A DNA stretch of 64,000 nucleotides from Candidatus Cohnella colombiensis (GCA_029203125.1 CP119317.1:496001-560000); one strand, 5' to 3'. Positions 8,974 to 19,179 are shown, counted from the first letter of the stretch. Notes: generated by a model not told the origin, from the sequence alone. Made by a program: numbers and translations.

Positions 8974-10245
8974 TTAGAGTGGTCCGTTAATAAAGGCAGT
9001 TTTAAGTGTTTGTTGATAGACAAGATCGAAATCCAGCCCTTTCACGATGGCGGCTAACGGAACATATGTGTACTGTTGTTTATTGATCGTCTCTAGGTAC
9101 GCTGGCGTATCTAGCTTTTGGATAACCCCATTGATAGTCATCGTATTCGCGCCAATCGTAATCATAACCTCACGGTTGTTTTTGCGGAAAGTTGCCGTCT
9201 TCGTCTTATTGTCCCACTTGAGCTCAGCTTTTACGGCATTAGCTACTTCACGAATCGGCAAGAAGTTCGTATTCTTCTTATTGATCGGTTTGCCAACAAG
9301 TTCCTTACCATTAATGATGACCGATAAGGTCACATCAGCTGCTCGTGGCGCTGGCGTACGATACTCTTTCCAGATGACATTGGCGAATTGCTGTCCGATA
9401 TATTCGTAGCCTTTTTGGGTTGGATGTGGATCTTGCTTTCCAACATAAGTGTACTGTCTTTCTTTGCCGAAGAAGCCTTCAGACACATGGACAATTTCAA
9501 CAAATGTTTGCACTTGATTTAGCTCGGCAGCAAGCTCATCAAGCTTCTTGCTAAGGGTAATAACTTCGGATTTCAATGCTCCATATGCAGGGTGGAGATC
9601 GATCAATGGAAGGTATTGATCGGCGATTGCGATGCGTGCTTTTGGAGCCATTTCATGGACCTGATTGATGACCTTTTTAAGGTCATTTAAGTACTGGTCA
9701 CGCATCGGAATAAAGCTCGTTTGAATGAGCTGATCCAGATTAGTAGAGTCCGCAACAACGGCCTTGATGAAGTCTCCGAAATCATTGCCACCGGTCGTCA
9801 TAATGACAAGATCAGCTTCGCTTAGAGTCGATTTTATGTTCCCGGATTTGGCAGCGATTGTCTGTGCATATTGTGCGATTCGTGGATCGACAAATGTTGA
9901 GAAGTCTTGTAAATCAACGGCTTTCAGTGTTTTTCCTGCTGCTGCACCTTGAAGTAAATTGCTTAATCCGGATGTTGTTAATCCTAAAATTCCGAAGTTG
10001 TTGATGACAGAATGACTATGGAACAGCGCCTGCTCATAAACCCTTTCCGTATAGCCATATGGGGTTGCTGTTTCGTCCAAACCCGGCTCATAACCTACAG
10101 TTACAGAGTCACCTAAAGCGACAATGTGATAGGGGTTGGAGGAGGCAGTTTTCGTCTCTTGAACAGCTGCGGCGAAGGTGGTAGAGGGGATCAAAATACA
10201 GGTTAAAAGTGCGATTGAAAGCAGTCGAAAAAGTGGTTTTGACAT
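8974..10245 (-). CDS. Secreted SGNH/GDSL hydrolase with C-terminal copper-amine-oxidase-like stalk domain
   Basis: The 423-aa protein has a signal peptide (about 1-25, ending TFAAA). An SGNH hydrolase domain follows (about 40-300). Its block I is ALGDSVTVGYEP with the catalytic Ser, TTGGNDFGDF is the GxND block, and DPHPTQKGYEY holds the catalytic Asp/His. The C-terminal 110 residues (from about ADVTLSVIINGKEL) are a copper-amine-oxidase N1-like domain, a frequent wall-associated module in Paenibacillaceae. The enzyme is probably an extracellular esterase or lipase of unknown substrate. The ATG follows AGGAGGGA. The gene is monocistronic and divergent from gltB, with a 244-base AT-rich gap between the two starts. 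Confidence 0.88.
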   Translation of the reverse strand: MSKPLFRLLSIALLTCILIPSTTFAAAVQETKTASSNPYHIVALGDSVTVGYEPGLDETATPYGYTERVYEQALFHSHSVINNFGILGLTTSGLSNLLQGAAAGKTLKAVDLQDFSTFVDPRIAQYAQTIAAKSGNIKSTLSEADLVIMTTGGNDFGDFIKAVVADSTNLDQLIQTSFIPMRDQYLNDLKKVINQVHEMAPKARIAIADQYLPLIDLHPAYGALKSEVITLSKKLDELAAELNQVQTFVEIVHVSEGFFGKERQYTYVGKQDPHPTQKGYEYIGQQFANVIWKEYRTPAPRAADVTLSVIINGKELVGKPINKKNTNFLPIREVANAVKAELKWDNKTKTATFRKNNREVMITIGANTMTINGVIQKLDTPAYLETINKQQYTYVPLAAIVKGLDFDLVYQQTLKTAFINGPL

Positions 10246-10489
10246 GCGAGAAATCCCTCCTAAAATGGGTATGAAATAACGATGTTAATGAAGCATACGT
10301 TATCAGTACAATAAAAATATTAAATTGATATCTTTAAAATTTCGATGTTAAAATATATAACACCAAAGTCAAATACCTGACGTCAAAAGTAGCTAATTTC
10401 TATATTAGGTGATTTAGATGGAAAAATGAAGCAAAAAGTGTAGATCTGCTATTTGATTGTTGCACCAGGCTCTAGAGAGGATGATAGAT

Positions 10490-13400
10490 ATGAATGCGAA
10501 CTACCATGGAATGCCTCCAAAGCAAGGATTATACGATCCGCAGTTTGAACGCGATGCATGTGGAATGGGCTTTGTTGCTCATATCAAAGGTGAGAAATCA
10601 CACGAGATCGTTGAGCAAGCGTTGTCTTTACTTATTAACATGGATCATCGCGGCGGGCAAGGCAGCGAGCCGAATACTGGGGATGGCGCTGGAATTATGC
10701 TTCAAATCCCTCATCAGTTTTATTCGATGGAGACGGCGAAGCTTGGCTTTTCTCTTCCAGCAGAAGGGCTATATGCAGTTGCAATGGTTTTCCTACCTCA
10801 GGATGATGCAGCGCGTGCGATTCATGAGCAGATCTTCACAAATATTATAGCTGAAGAAGGCCAGTCGTTACTTGGCTGGCGTACTGTTCCGACAAACGAT
10901 GAGAAGCTAGGCACCTCTGCGAAGAACGTCAAACCGTTTGTACGCCAAGCCTTTATTGCACGCTCTGACTTACTAACAGATGATATGGCATTCGAGCGTA
11001 AATTATATGTCATCCGTAAACGTACAGAGCTAGCGATCCGGTTTGCAAAAGGTGTAGGGGGTGGAGATAGCTTCTACTTCCCGAGCCTTTCGAGCAAGAA
11101 GATTGTGTACAAAGGGATGCTGACGACAGAACAGGTTGGATTGTTCTATACGGAGCTTCACGATCCGGCATTGGAAACGGCAATGGCACTAGTTCACTCT
11201 CGTTTTAGTACGAATACATTCCCAAGCTGGGAACGTGCTCATCCATTCCATTACTTGATTCATAATGGAGAAATTAATACGCTTCGTGGTAATGTGAACT
11301 GGATGCATGCGCGTCAGACGTTATTCGCGAGTGACTTATTCGGTGACGATATAGAAAAGATTAAGCCCATCATTGCGCCAGACGGCTCAGATACAGCAAT
11401 GTTTGATAATACGTTTGAATTTATGTACCTATCGGGTCGTTCGATGGCTCATGCTGCGATGATGATGGTACCGGAACCGTGGCAGAATGACCCGCTAATG
11501 GATGAGAACAAGAAAGCATTCTATGAATACCATGCATGCTTGATGGAGCCATGGGATGGACCTGCAGCGGTTGGATTTACAGATGGCGTTCAGATCGGTG
11601 CGATACTAGATCGCAATGGTTTGCGCCCAGCGCGATACTATGTGACGAAGGACGATAGGATCATTCTTGCTTCTGAAGCAGGGGTCATCGATATTCCACC
11701 AGAAGACATTGTATTGAAGGATCGCTTGCGTCCTGGGCGTATTTTACTTGTAGATACGAAGCAAGGTCGTATTATCTCTGATGAAGAAGTGAAGCATGCG
11801 ATCGTAACGGAGCATCCTTACCGTGAGTGGTTGGATGATCATCTCGTTGATCTGTCAGACTTGCCTGATGCACCCGAATTGCCTGAAGCGGATCACGAGA
11901 ATGTACAGCAACGTCAACAGGCTTTCGGATATACGTTCGAAGATGTACGTCGCGTAATGGAGCCAATGGCACTCACAGGGGTAGAACCACTCGCTTCGAT
12001 GGGATATGATGCACCTCTCGCAGTTTTATCTAAGAAACCGCAACGGATCTTCAACTACTTTAAGCAGTTGTTTGCCCAAGTAACGAACCCGCCAATAGAT
12101 GCGATTCGTGAGGAAATTGTTACTTCAACTTATACGACAGTTGGACCAGAACGGAATTTGCTCAACCCTGAGCCTGAAAGCTGTCGTCACATTAGATTGT
12201 ATTCACCGATTCTTTCTAATGAAGATTTTGCTAAGCTACGCCATGTTCACCGCCCGGGCTTTAAGTCGATCACATTACCGATCTTCTTCCCTGCTAGTGA
12301 AGGCGAGGCTGGGTTATGCGATGCGTTAACATTGCTCTGTGAAGCTGCTGATCGGGTCATGTCGAAAGGACATAACATTCTAATCTTATCCGACCGTGGT
12401 ATTGACGCGGATAATGTAGCCATTCCATCGTTGCTTGCAGTGTCGGCTTTACACCATCACTTGATCGCGCAGGGCACTCGTACAAAGGTGAGTATTTTAC
12501 TAGAGTCGGGAGAACCGCGTGAAGTGCATCACTTCGCATTGCTAGTTGGATATGGCGTGAGTGCGGTTAATCCTTATTTGGCTTTCGAGACGTTGGATGA
12601 TCTCATTAGCCAAGGGCTGCTAAACGGCATGACGCATCATAAAGTAGTGAAAAACTATATTAAAGCGCTCACGAAAGGTGTCGTTAAGGTGTTGTCCAAA
12701 ATGGGCATCTCCACGATTCAATCCTACCGTGGGGCGCAAATTTTTGAAGCCGTCGGTTTAAACACCGAGTTAGTCGATCGATACTTCAAATGGACACCAT
12801 CACGAATTGAAGGTATCGGCTTGGATGTCATTACGAAAGATACACTTGCAGCGCATGAGCGTGCCTTTTCCAAACAATCTGGCGCGAACAGTGAGCTTGA
12901 CTCGGGTGGCGATTATCAATGGCGCAAAGATGGGGAAGAGCATATGTTCACCCCACAAACGGTCCATGCACTCCAAAAAGCAACTCGCACGGGCAACTAC
13001 GAAACGTTTAAGAAGTTTTCTGCGATGCTTCAAGGTGAATATGAGCAGATTAGTACGCTGCGGTCGCTATTAGAATTTAAATACGATCAGCCTCCTGTGC
13101 CTCTTGAAGAGGTAGAACCGATCGAATCGATCTTTAAACGGTTTAAAACCGGTGCAATGTCGTTCGGTTCAATTAGTAAGGAAGCGCATGAATCGCTTGC
13201 GATTGCGATGAATCGCATTGGCGGCAAGTCGAATTCAGGCGAAGGTGGGGAAGACTCCTCGCGTTATATTCCGGATGTGAATGGCGATTCACGCCGCAGT
13301 GCGATAAAGCAAGTCGCATCGGGTCGTTTCGGTGTAACGAGCTATTATCTTTCGAATGCGGAAGAGATTCAAATTAAGATGGCACAAGGTGCGAAGCCAG

Positions 13401-15097
13401 GCGAGGGCGGGCAACTCATGGGTCGCAAGGTGTATCCGTGGGTAGCGGAAGTTCGTGGCACGACTCCAGGTGTCGGATTGATTTCTCCACCGCCTCACCA
13501 TGATATTTATTCAATTGAGGATTTAGCAGAACTGATTCATGATTTGAAAAATGCGAATCCACGAGCCCGTATTAATGTAAAGCTAGTGTCCGAAGTGGGT
13601 GTGGGTACGATTGCGGCTGGTGTAGCGAAGGGGCGTGCAGATGTTATTCTCGTCAGTGGTTATGACGGAGGTACCGGTGCTTCGCCTATCGGTTCCATTC
13701 GTCATGCCGGATTGCCTTGGGAGCTTGGTCTAGCAGAAACCCATCAAACTCTAATCTTGAACAATCTTCGTGACCGCGTCGTTGTGGAAACCGATGGCAA
13801 GATGATGACGGGTCGTGATGTCGCGATCGCTGCGCTACTCGGTGCAGAAGAATATGGCTTTTCAACAGCTCCACTCATTGTACTTGGTTGCATTATGATG
13901 CGAGTATGTCAGCTGGACACTTGTCCGGTAGGTGTCGCAACTCAAAATCCAGAGCTTCGTAAGAAGTTTGTCGGTGAGCCAGAGCATGCAGTCAACTTTA
14001 TGACGTTCATTGCGACAGAGCTACGTGAAATAATGGCACAGCTGGGTTTCCGTACAGTAGAAGAAATGGTGGGCCGGGTTGATCGACTCCATTCGAAGAA
14101 AGCCATCACACATTATAAGTCGCAGGGTGTTGATTTGACTCCTTTACTGCATATGCCAGAATTGCCCGTCGGCTCGTTCCGTTATAATGCAAAGGCGCAA
14201 AATCACGATCTTGAAAATTCATTGGATATGCAGCAGTTGCTTCAAGCGGCGCAGCCTGCGTTGGTGAACAAAGATGTCGTAAAGGCTTCGTTCCCGATAA
14301 CGAACGTGAACCGAGTAGTGGGTACGATTGTTGGCTCGGAAGTTACGCGATTACACGGGAAGAATGGCTTGCCGGAGGATACGATTCAATTCCACTTTAC
14401 TGGAACTGCTGGGCAAAGCTTCGGAGCATTCGTTCCTCATGGAATGACGCTAACGATTGAAGGCGATGCCAATGACTATCTCGGTAAAGGTTTATCAGGA
14501 GGTAAGCTTGCAATTTATCCATCGGCGAAAGCGAACTTCAAGGCTGAGGATAATATCATCATTGGTAATACTGCATTATATGGTGCAACCAGTGGGGAAG
14601 CTTTTATCAACGGAGTAGCGGGAGAACGATTCGCTGTTCGTAACAGTGGTGCAAGTATCGTAGTTGAAGGTGTAGGCGATCATGGCTGTGAATATATGAC
14701 CGGTGGACGTGTTGTTATCCTTGGTAAAACGGGTCGCAATTTCGCTGCAGGGATGTCTGGCGGAATTGCTTATGTAGTCGACTGGGATAATAGCTTTGTG
14801 AATCGTTGTAACTTCGAGATGGTATTGCTGGAGAGGATCGAAGAGGCTTCGGAAGCAGCAGAGGTACGTACGCTCATTGAGAAGCACGCTCGCTATACGA
14901 ATAGTGAACTGGGACGCAACGTACTCGACAATTGGACAGAAGTGTCCGAGAAGATTGTGAAGATCATTCCGAAGGATTACAAGCGAATGCTGGAGCAAAT
15001 TGCTAAAGTTCAAGCGCAGGGGCTCAGCGGAGAGCAAGCATTAATCGCTGCTTTCGAAGCAAATATGCGTGATCTTTCACGGGTAGGCGGAAGCTAA
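10490..15097 (+). CDS. gltB: Glutamate synthase (NADPH) large subunit
   Basis: The 1535-aa protein converts glutamine plus 2-oxoglutarate to two glutamates. In order it contains: an N-terminal class II glutaminase domain, whose Cys24 in ERDACGMGF becomes the nucleophile after propeptide removal; a central domain; an FMN-binding synthase domain with SGYDGGTGASP; the 3Fe-4S cysteines in CIMMRVCQLDTCPVGVA; and the C-terminal GXGXG beta-helix (GGRVVILGKTGRNFAAGMSGG). I chose ATG 10490, which has AGAGAGG 9 bases upstream; a TTG at 10457 lacks an SD. The small subunit gene gltD is not adjacent, so it must be encoded elsewhere or be absent. The upstream 240 bases are AT-rich and probably hold the promoter. 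Some Firmicutes call this subunit gltA. Confidence 0.96.
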   Translation: MNANYHGMPPKQGLYDPQFERDACGMGFVAHIKGEKSHEIVEQALSLLINMDHRGGQGSEPNTGDGAGIMLQIPHQFYSMETAKLGFSLPAEGLYAVAMVFLPQDDAARAIHEQIFTNIIAEEGQSLLGWRTVPTNDEKLGTSAKNVKPFVRQAFIARSDLLTDDMAFERKLYVIRKRTELAIRFAKGVGGGDSFYFPSLSSKKIVYKGMLTTEQVGLFYTELHDPALETAMALVHSRFSTNTFPSWERAHPFHYLIHNGEINTLRGNVNWMHARQTLFASDLFGDDIEKIKPIIAPDGSDTAMFDNTFEFMYLSGRSMAHAAMMMVPEPWQNDPLMDENKKAFYEYHACLMEPWDGPAAVGFTDGVQIGAILDRNGLRPARYYVTKDDRIILASEAGVIDIPPEDIVLKDRLRPGRILLVDTKQGRIISDEEVKHAIVTEHPYREWLDDHLVDLSDLPDAPELPEADHENVQQRQQAFGYTFEDVRRVMEPMALTGVEPLASMGYDAPLAVLSKKPQRIFNYFKQLFAQVTNPPIDAIREEIVTSTYTTVGPERNLLNPEPESCRHIRLYSPILSNEDFAKLRHVHRPGFKSITLPIFFPASEGEAGLCDALTLLCEAADRVMSKGHNILILSDRGIDADNVAIPSLLAVSALHHHLIAQGTRTKVSILLESGEPREVHHFALLVGYGVSAVNPYLAFETLDDLISQGLLNGMTHHKVVKNYIKALTKGVVKVLSKMGISTIQSYRGAQIFEAVGLNTELVDRYFKWTPSRIEGIGLDVITKDTLAAHERAFSKQSGANSELDSGGDYQWRKDGEEHMFTPQTVHALQKATRTGNYETFKKFSAMLQGEYEQISTLRSLLEFKYDQPPVPLEEVEPIESIFKRFKTGAMSFGSISKEAHESLAIAMNRIGGKSNSGEGGEDSSRYIPDVNGDSRRSAIKQVASGRFGVTSYYLSNAEEIQIKMAQGAKPGEGGQLMGRKVYPWVAEVRGTTPGVGLISPPPHHDIYSIEDLAELIHDLKNANPRARINVKLVSEVGVGTIAAGVAKGRADVILVSGYDGGTGASPIGSIRHAGLPWELGLAETHQTLILNNLRDRVVVETDGKMMTGRDVAIAALLGAEEYGFSTAPLIVLGCIMMRVCQLDTCPVGVATQNPELRKKFVGEPEHAVNFMTFIATELREIMAQLGFRTVEEMVGRVDRLHSKKAITHYKSQGVDLTPLLHMPELPVGSFRYNAKAQNHDLENSLDMQQLLQAAQPALVNKDVVKASFPITNVNRVVGTIVGSEVTRLHGKNGLPEDTIQFHFTGTAGQSFGAFVPHGMTLTIEGDANDYLGKGLSGGKLAIYPSAKANFKAEDNIIIGNTALYGATSGEAFINGVAGERFAVRNSGASIVVEGVGDHGCEYMTGGRVVILGKTGRNFAAGMSGGIAYVVDWDNSFVNRCNFEMVLLERIEEASEAAEVRTLIEKHARYTNSELGRNVLDNWTEVSEKIVKIIPKDYKRMLEQIAKVQAQGLSGEQALIAAFEANMRDLSRVGGS

Positions 15098-15110
15098 TAG
15101 ATAGAGGATA

Positions 15111-15164
15111 AAAACAAACAGAGTGGCGAAACAGGTTGTTCCTGTATCGCCACTCTTTGTTTTT
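15111..15164. terminator. Intrinsic terminator after gltB, bidirectional
   Basis: AAACAAACAGAGTGGCGA pairs with TCGCCACTCTTTGTTTTT around a loop with a nested ACAGG/CCTGT stem. A T run follows on the + strand and an A-rich arm on the other side makes it usable for the convergent MMPL gene. Confidence 0.9.
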
Positions 15165-15258
15165 GGACGATGACCGCATATTCGGCATAATCCTGCAAAA
15201 GTACATCAATTGTGGTGCCTGATCCACGGAATGCGTAAACGATACTGGAAAATCGATA

Positions 15259-17547
15259 TCATTGTCTTTCCTGAAGCTTCAGTTCAGAGATGAGCTTATC
15301 GCCCTCGACGTCCAGATTAGGGAGCAAACGGTCTAACCATTTCGGCAGCCACCAAGCTTTATCGCCAAATACCGACATGATAGCAGGAACGAGCGTCATA
15401 CGGATGATGAAGGCGTCAATAAGGATGCCGATCGCCAGCGCAAAACCGATTTGCTTGATCATGATATCATGAGCGAAAATAAAGCCGGCGAAGACAGACA
15501 CCATAATTACCGCTGCTGCTACAACGACGCGGCTGGCTTGATCGTATCCGTGAATGACGCTCTCCGTTCCGTGATGCCCATGGACGTAAGACTCACGCAT
15601 GGAGCTGACAAGGAACATCTGATAATCCATCGCCAACCCGTAGAGAATGCCTGTAACCATAATTGGCATAAAGCTAAGCAACGGACCGCCGGTGTCAAAG
15701 CCGAATAGAGAGTGTAGCCATCCCCATTGGTACACGGCTGTAGTAATTCCGAACGTGGCGAGCACGCTGAGAAGAAAGCCTACTGTAGCTTTGATCGGAA
15801 TGATGATGGAGCGAAATACGAGCATTAAAATAATGAGCGAGAGAATGACGATAATGCCGACGTAGAGCGGGAACACCTCGGCCAATTTCGCTGACATATC
15901 AATGTTGATTGCGGTAAACCCAGTAACACCAATGGAGACAGCATACGCCTGAGCTATGTTAGAATCGGAAGCTCGAAGCTCTTGCACTAAATCTCTCGTC
16001 TCTGCGTCAGTCGGGCCTGTCTTCGGAATGAGGCTGATGATGGCCATATCGCCAGTTTTGTTTAAGCCCATAGGCGTTACGAGCGAGACGTTATCATGTT
16101 TCTGGAGCTCCTGTACAAGAAGGCCAAGCGTTTCAGGCGTTAGCGTACCCGCGGATGCTTGTGGCTCGGCGACAAGTAGTAACGGACCATTAAAGCCCTC
16201 GCCGAAACCATCTGAAATCGCGTCATAGCTTTGTCTTGCTGGGGTGTCCAAGTTCGCAGTTGCACCCGAAGGTATGCCCATTTCCATATTTGCGACCGGG
16301 AGTGCAGCCACTCCAAGGAGGACTACGACGCCAACAATAATGATCCATCGGCTTTTAGTAACTCCCGTTGCCCAGCGTTTTGCGACCCCATGACGAGTTT
16401 TATTTGCAAGGTTGCTGCTTTTCATACGAGCTTTTGCTGAGCAGATGCGTTCACCTACCAGAGCGAGCAAAGCCGGTAATAAGGTCAGTGCCACTAAGAC
16501 ATTGACAAGAACAGCCAAGGCTGCAACAAGCGCCATCGCAGATAAGAAGCCAATCCCGATGACAAGCATGCCGCACAATGCGACAATGACCGTTAAGCCG
16601 GCAAAAAATACCGCACTCCCGGCCGTTCCGACCGCTCTGCTGACTGCTTCTTGCGCACTAAGTCCCTGTTCGAGAATCATGCGACGTTGGCGGTTCACGA
16701 TGAACAGAGAGTAATCGATACCGACGGCAAGCCCGACCATAAGCGCCAGAACAGGTGTGAGTTCGGTCATATGGAACATTTTTGAGAAAGCGTAGGCTCC
16801 ACCTACACTTATGCCCACTCCCAATAAAGCGGTCAGAAGAGGCAAGCCAGCGGCTACAACCGAACCGAGTGTCATGAAAAGTACAACGGCAGCTACAACA
16901 ATTCCGATCGCTTCAGTCGAACCAATAGCAGGCTTGCTCATAAGCGAGTCGCTAGGCAATGCCGAAATTCCGGTCTTTTCGACGGCAGTAACTGCTTCAA
17001 TGACGGAAGTAGGGACCGATTCGGGCAGTGACATTTGTTGAACGGTGAATTGGAATTGGAACAGTGCAACGCCGCCATCAGCTGCGAGCATTACGCCAGG
17101 AATAGGGACGCCGTTAACCATCAAAGGACCGTAAGGGGGCATTTCACCAGCGGTTGCTTGCGTGGCTTCATTGCCTTGAGCGACATCGCTCATCGATGCA
17201 CCGGCTTTTGCAGCCATTTCGATAGGATTAATGACATAGTCAAGATTGTATACCTTATTTACAGCTTCGCTAATAGCACTCAAACGCTCCGGCGTGTCCA
17301 GGCGTTCGCCTGTAGATGTCGTAAACACGATGCTGGCTTGTCCACCAGAAGCTTCCGGTAGCTCTTCTGTCAGTTGGTCCAGCACCTTCTGCGATTCCGT
17401 TCCTTCGATTTTCATATCGGAACTGACATGTACGCCGTTGACCCCAAGTACTGTGAGCACAATCCCGAGGATTGCAATCCAAGTGACAATGAATAACCAT
17501 GGTTTGGTATATGCTGACCTACCTAATTTGTACAAGAAAGTTGACAT
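15259..17547 (-). CDS. MMPL/RND-family transporter
   Basis: The 762-aa membrane protein has the MMPL layout: one N-terminal helix, a large extracellular domain, five or six helices, then a repeat of that pattern. This gives about 12 membrane segments. Family motifs include VGLAVGIDYSLFIVNRQRR and GLAMDYQMFLVSSMRE, with the proton-relay Asp in the GIDY/AMDY segments. Such proteins export lipids or hydrophobic drugs using the proton gradient. I chose ATG 17547 because AAAGGAG lies upstream; a longer frame to 17604 overlaps the regulator gene. It follows the TetR gene by 46 bases and is probably its co-transcribed target. Substrate unknown. Confidence 0.92.
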   Translation of the reverse strand: MSTFLYKLGRSAYTKPWLFIVTWIAILGIVLTVLGVNGVHVSSDMKIEGTESQKVLDQLTEELPEASGGQASIVFTTSTGERLDTPERLSAISEAVNKVYNLDYVINPIEMAAKAGASMSDVAQGNEATQATAGEMPPYGPLMVNGVPIPGVMLAADGGVALFQFQFTVQQMSLPESVPTSVIEAVTAVEKTGISALPSDSLMSKPAIGSTEAIGIVVAAVVLFMTLGSVVAAGLPLLTALLGVGISVGGAYAFSKMFHMTELTPVLALMVGLAVGIDYSLFIVNRQRRMILEQGLSAQEAVSRAVGTAGSAVFFAGLTVIVALCGMLVIGIGFLSAMALVAALAVLVNVLVALTLLPALLALVGERICSAKARMKSSNLANKTRHGVAKRWATGVTKSRWIIIVGVVVLLGVAALPVANMEMGIPSGATANLDTPARQSYDAISDGFGEGFNGPLLLVAEPQASAGTLTPETLGLLVQELQKHDNVSLVTPMGLNKTGDMAIISLIPKTGPTDAETRDLVQELRASDSNIAQAYAVSIGVTGFTAINIDMSAKLAEVFPLYVGIIVILSLIILMLVFRSIIIPIKATVGFLLSVLATFGITTAVYQWGWLHSLFGFDTGGPLLSFMPIMVTGILYGLAMDYQMFLVSSMRESYVHGHHGTESVIHGYDQASRVVVAAAVIMVSVFAGFIFAHDIMIKQIGFALAIGILIDAFIIRMTLVPAIMSVFGDKAWWLPKWLDRLLPNLDVEGDKLISELKLQERQ

Positions 17548-17593
17548 ACGGTCATATTGCTCCTTTGCATTATCATATAATAGAGGCGTTGAT

Positions 17594-18211
17594 TTAGAAG
17601 CCACTGCGCAAATAGCTGAACATGGTATCTAAATACTGATCGAACGTAACCGCATATGAGGCTTTGTCGGCTGCTTGATTGGGGAGCAGAATGTTTAGAC
17701 TGCCGTCAAGCAACGGCAACACAGCTCCATAAACAGCGCCTGTTAGTAAGTGGGTGTACCCCTCGTGATAACGTCCGCGGGCGAACTCGTTTAACATCTT
17801 CTGAGCGGTTAACTGTAAACCATGAAGCGCGCTAAGGATGTATGGCTCAAGCGTCGGATGCTGCTTTGAAAGTAACACGAGCTGGCGCAATTTGTGGAAA
17901 TGCTCTGTCGTAAGCTGCATTTTCATCAACTGGTACAGACAATCGAGTGGAGAAATGTCCTGGTGCAAGCTTCCTAGCCATTCATTAACTTCTTCCTTAC
18001 CATTAAAGCTAACTGCCGCCCTCGCTATTGCTTCCTCCTTGCAAGAAAAGTGGTTAGCAAATGTTCTGCGAGAATAGCCGGCCTGCTGTACGATATCTTC
18101 GACGACGAAGCCGTCCAGACCCTTTTCCAGAGCAAGTTTGAATGCTGCATCGGCAAGTGTATTCGCAGTTGCTTCCCTTTTGATATGGCGCAGACTTTGT
18201 TTGTTCATCAT
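17594..18211 (-). CDS. TetR-family transcriptional repressor of the MMPL operon
   Basis: The product of about 205 aa has an N-terminal TetR HTH (about 5-60): ALEKGLDGFVVEDIVQQAG followed by YSRRTFANHFSCKEEA. The rest is a helical ligand-binding domain with no specific match I can name. Two adjacent ATGs (18211 and 18208) are possible starts; a TTG at 18262 has no SD. The gene directly precedes the MMPL transporter. A large palindrome sits about 70 bases upstream, so autorepression and ligand-induced efflux is the likely circuit. Confidence 0.88.
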   Translation of the reverse strand: MMNKQSLRHIKREATANTLADAAFKLALEKGLDGFVVEDIVQQAGYSRRTFANHFSCKEEAIARAAVSFNGKEEVNEWLGSLHQDISPLDCLYQLMKMQLTTEHFHKLRQLVLLSKQHPTLEPYILSALHGLQLTAQKMLNEFARGRYHEGYTHLLTGAVYGAVLPLLDGSLNILLPNQAADKASYAVTFDQYLDTMFSYLRSGF

Positions 18212-18282
18212 GGATCGCCTAAGCGGACACCTCTTTTTGAATGGAATGGGGTTTAGATCCAAAACTAATTTACATTAATATT

Positions 18283-18316
18283 ATTGCCCAATGAGCAATG
18301 TTGCACAATGGGCAAT
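18283..18316. promoter_or_regulatory. 34-bp imperfect palindrome, probable TetR operator
   Basis: The left arm ATTGCCCAATGAGCAA and the reverse complement of the right arm, ATTGCCCATTGTGCAA, match at 14 of 16 positions around a 2-base centre. It lies 72 bases upstream of the TetR start and in no gene. Size and position fit a TetR-dimer operator. Confidence 0.65.
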
Positions 18317-18580
18317 TTGTTACAGAATTGTGGCGGGTATAAAACAGCCAGGCATTATGAATTAAATAAATAGGTAGTATTATGGAAGACAGATAAGACG
18401 AAAGTCTATGGTCAAAAACGAGTCGAGCAGGATCTTCTTTTTTGCTCCGATGTTCGACAAAACTACTGAAATAAAAATACTGACATGACAACACAGGTCG
18501 ACACTCTCTGCGGATTGAATCTCTTATAATGATGAGGAAAGATGCGAATCAATACTTAATGAGAGGATTTGGGACCGGAA

Positions 18581-18715
18581 ATGGAGACGGATTTGATTCA
18601 CGAATCGAAGGAGGTCGAAAAGCCTTTGGAGATCGATATCCACAAAATTCTTACTCAGATTGGAATCGCAGTAGATAAGTGGCCAGAGGAATTTAAACGC
18701 TCACCCAAGTCATAA
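18581..18715 (+). CDS. Small acidic hypothetical protein (44 aa)
   Basis: The ORF begins METDLIHESKEVEKPLEID and ends EEFKRSPKS. It is rich in Glu and Lys, has no membrane segment and no domain I recognise. A GAGAGG site lies 14 bases upstream of the ATG, farther than usual; a TTG at 18569 is in frame but too close to it. A good terminator follows the stop within 36 bases, which supports a real transcript. It is convergent with the xre gene. Function unknown. Confidence 0.45.
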   Translation: METDLIHESKEVEKPLEIDIHKILTQIGIAVDKWPEEFKRSPKS

Positions 18716-18750
18716 TTAATAAGCAAATATTACATATACATAGTCAAAAC

Positions 18751-18796
18751 AAAAACCTCATGGAGAGGTGCCTCGACACCCTCCATGAGGTTTTTT
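18751..18796. terminator. Bidirectional intrinsic terminator
   Basis: AAAAACCTCATGGAG (18751-18765) pairs with CTCCATGAGGTTTTTT (18781-18796). It serves the small + strand ORF and the - strand xre gene. Confidence 0.9.
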
Positions 18797-18807
18797 GTTA
18801 TTGCTAC

Positions 18808-19179
18808 CTACTCACCCATCGTGCGTTCCGCACGTACGAATGCGATAAATCTCCTTGCTTCATCTGCAGATAACTTACGTCCATCGATGGTTAATGCGAA
18901 TCGTTCCAATAATTCAATGTCTGATAGCTCTAGTTCATCTGCAAATCGTCTAACGTCCGTATCTAAAGTGGTGCTCGCTTGATGCGTTCTGCCGGCCAAG
19001 TAGTCGAGTGACACCTGAAAAAGATCAGCGACTTTAGACAACGTTTCGGTATCAGGTTCGCGACGGTTTTTCTCGTAATGGGAAAGAGCTGCACGCGATA
19101 TGCCAAGGGAAGTAGCCAGCTCCTCTTGAGTTAACCCTCGTTGATCCCGTAGGAACGCAATGCGTCGACCGATGCTCAT
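18808..19179 (-). CDS. XRE-family repressor, proposed regulator of the GATACA operators in this window
   Basis: The 123-aa protein has an N-terminal XRE/Cro HTH (residues 4-60) and a short helical C-terminal part (LSADEARRFIAFVRAERTM) likely used for oligomerisation. The recognition region SRAALSHYEKNRREPD closely resembles that of the B. subtilis PBSX repressor Xre (SRARYSHYENGRSEPD, from memory), whose operator is GATACATTTTGTATC. The reverse complement of that operator occurs exactly at 19373-19387. The start has a GGGGGG SD. An imperfect operator (19244-19258) sits upstream of its own promoter, which suggests autoregulation. No phage genes surround it, so it appears recruited to host surface-polymer genes. 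The regulator-operator link is inference. Confidence 0.9.
   Translation of the reverse strand: MSIGRRIAFLRDQRGLTQEELATSLGISRAALSHYEKNRREPDTETLSKVADLFQVSLDYLAGRTHQASTTLDTDVRRFADELELSDIELLERFALTIDGRKLSADEARRFIAFVRAERTMGE

Noticed and set aside
15290..17632. Many + strand frames opposite the MMPL gene (60-128 codons)
   Set aside because: They are shadows of a conserved - strand membrane protein gene with clear domain content.
18270..18494. 74-codon - strand frame upstream of the TetR gene
   Set aside because: It runs through the palindromic operator, has no SD and low-complexity composition.
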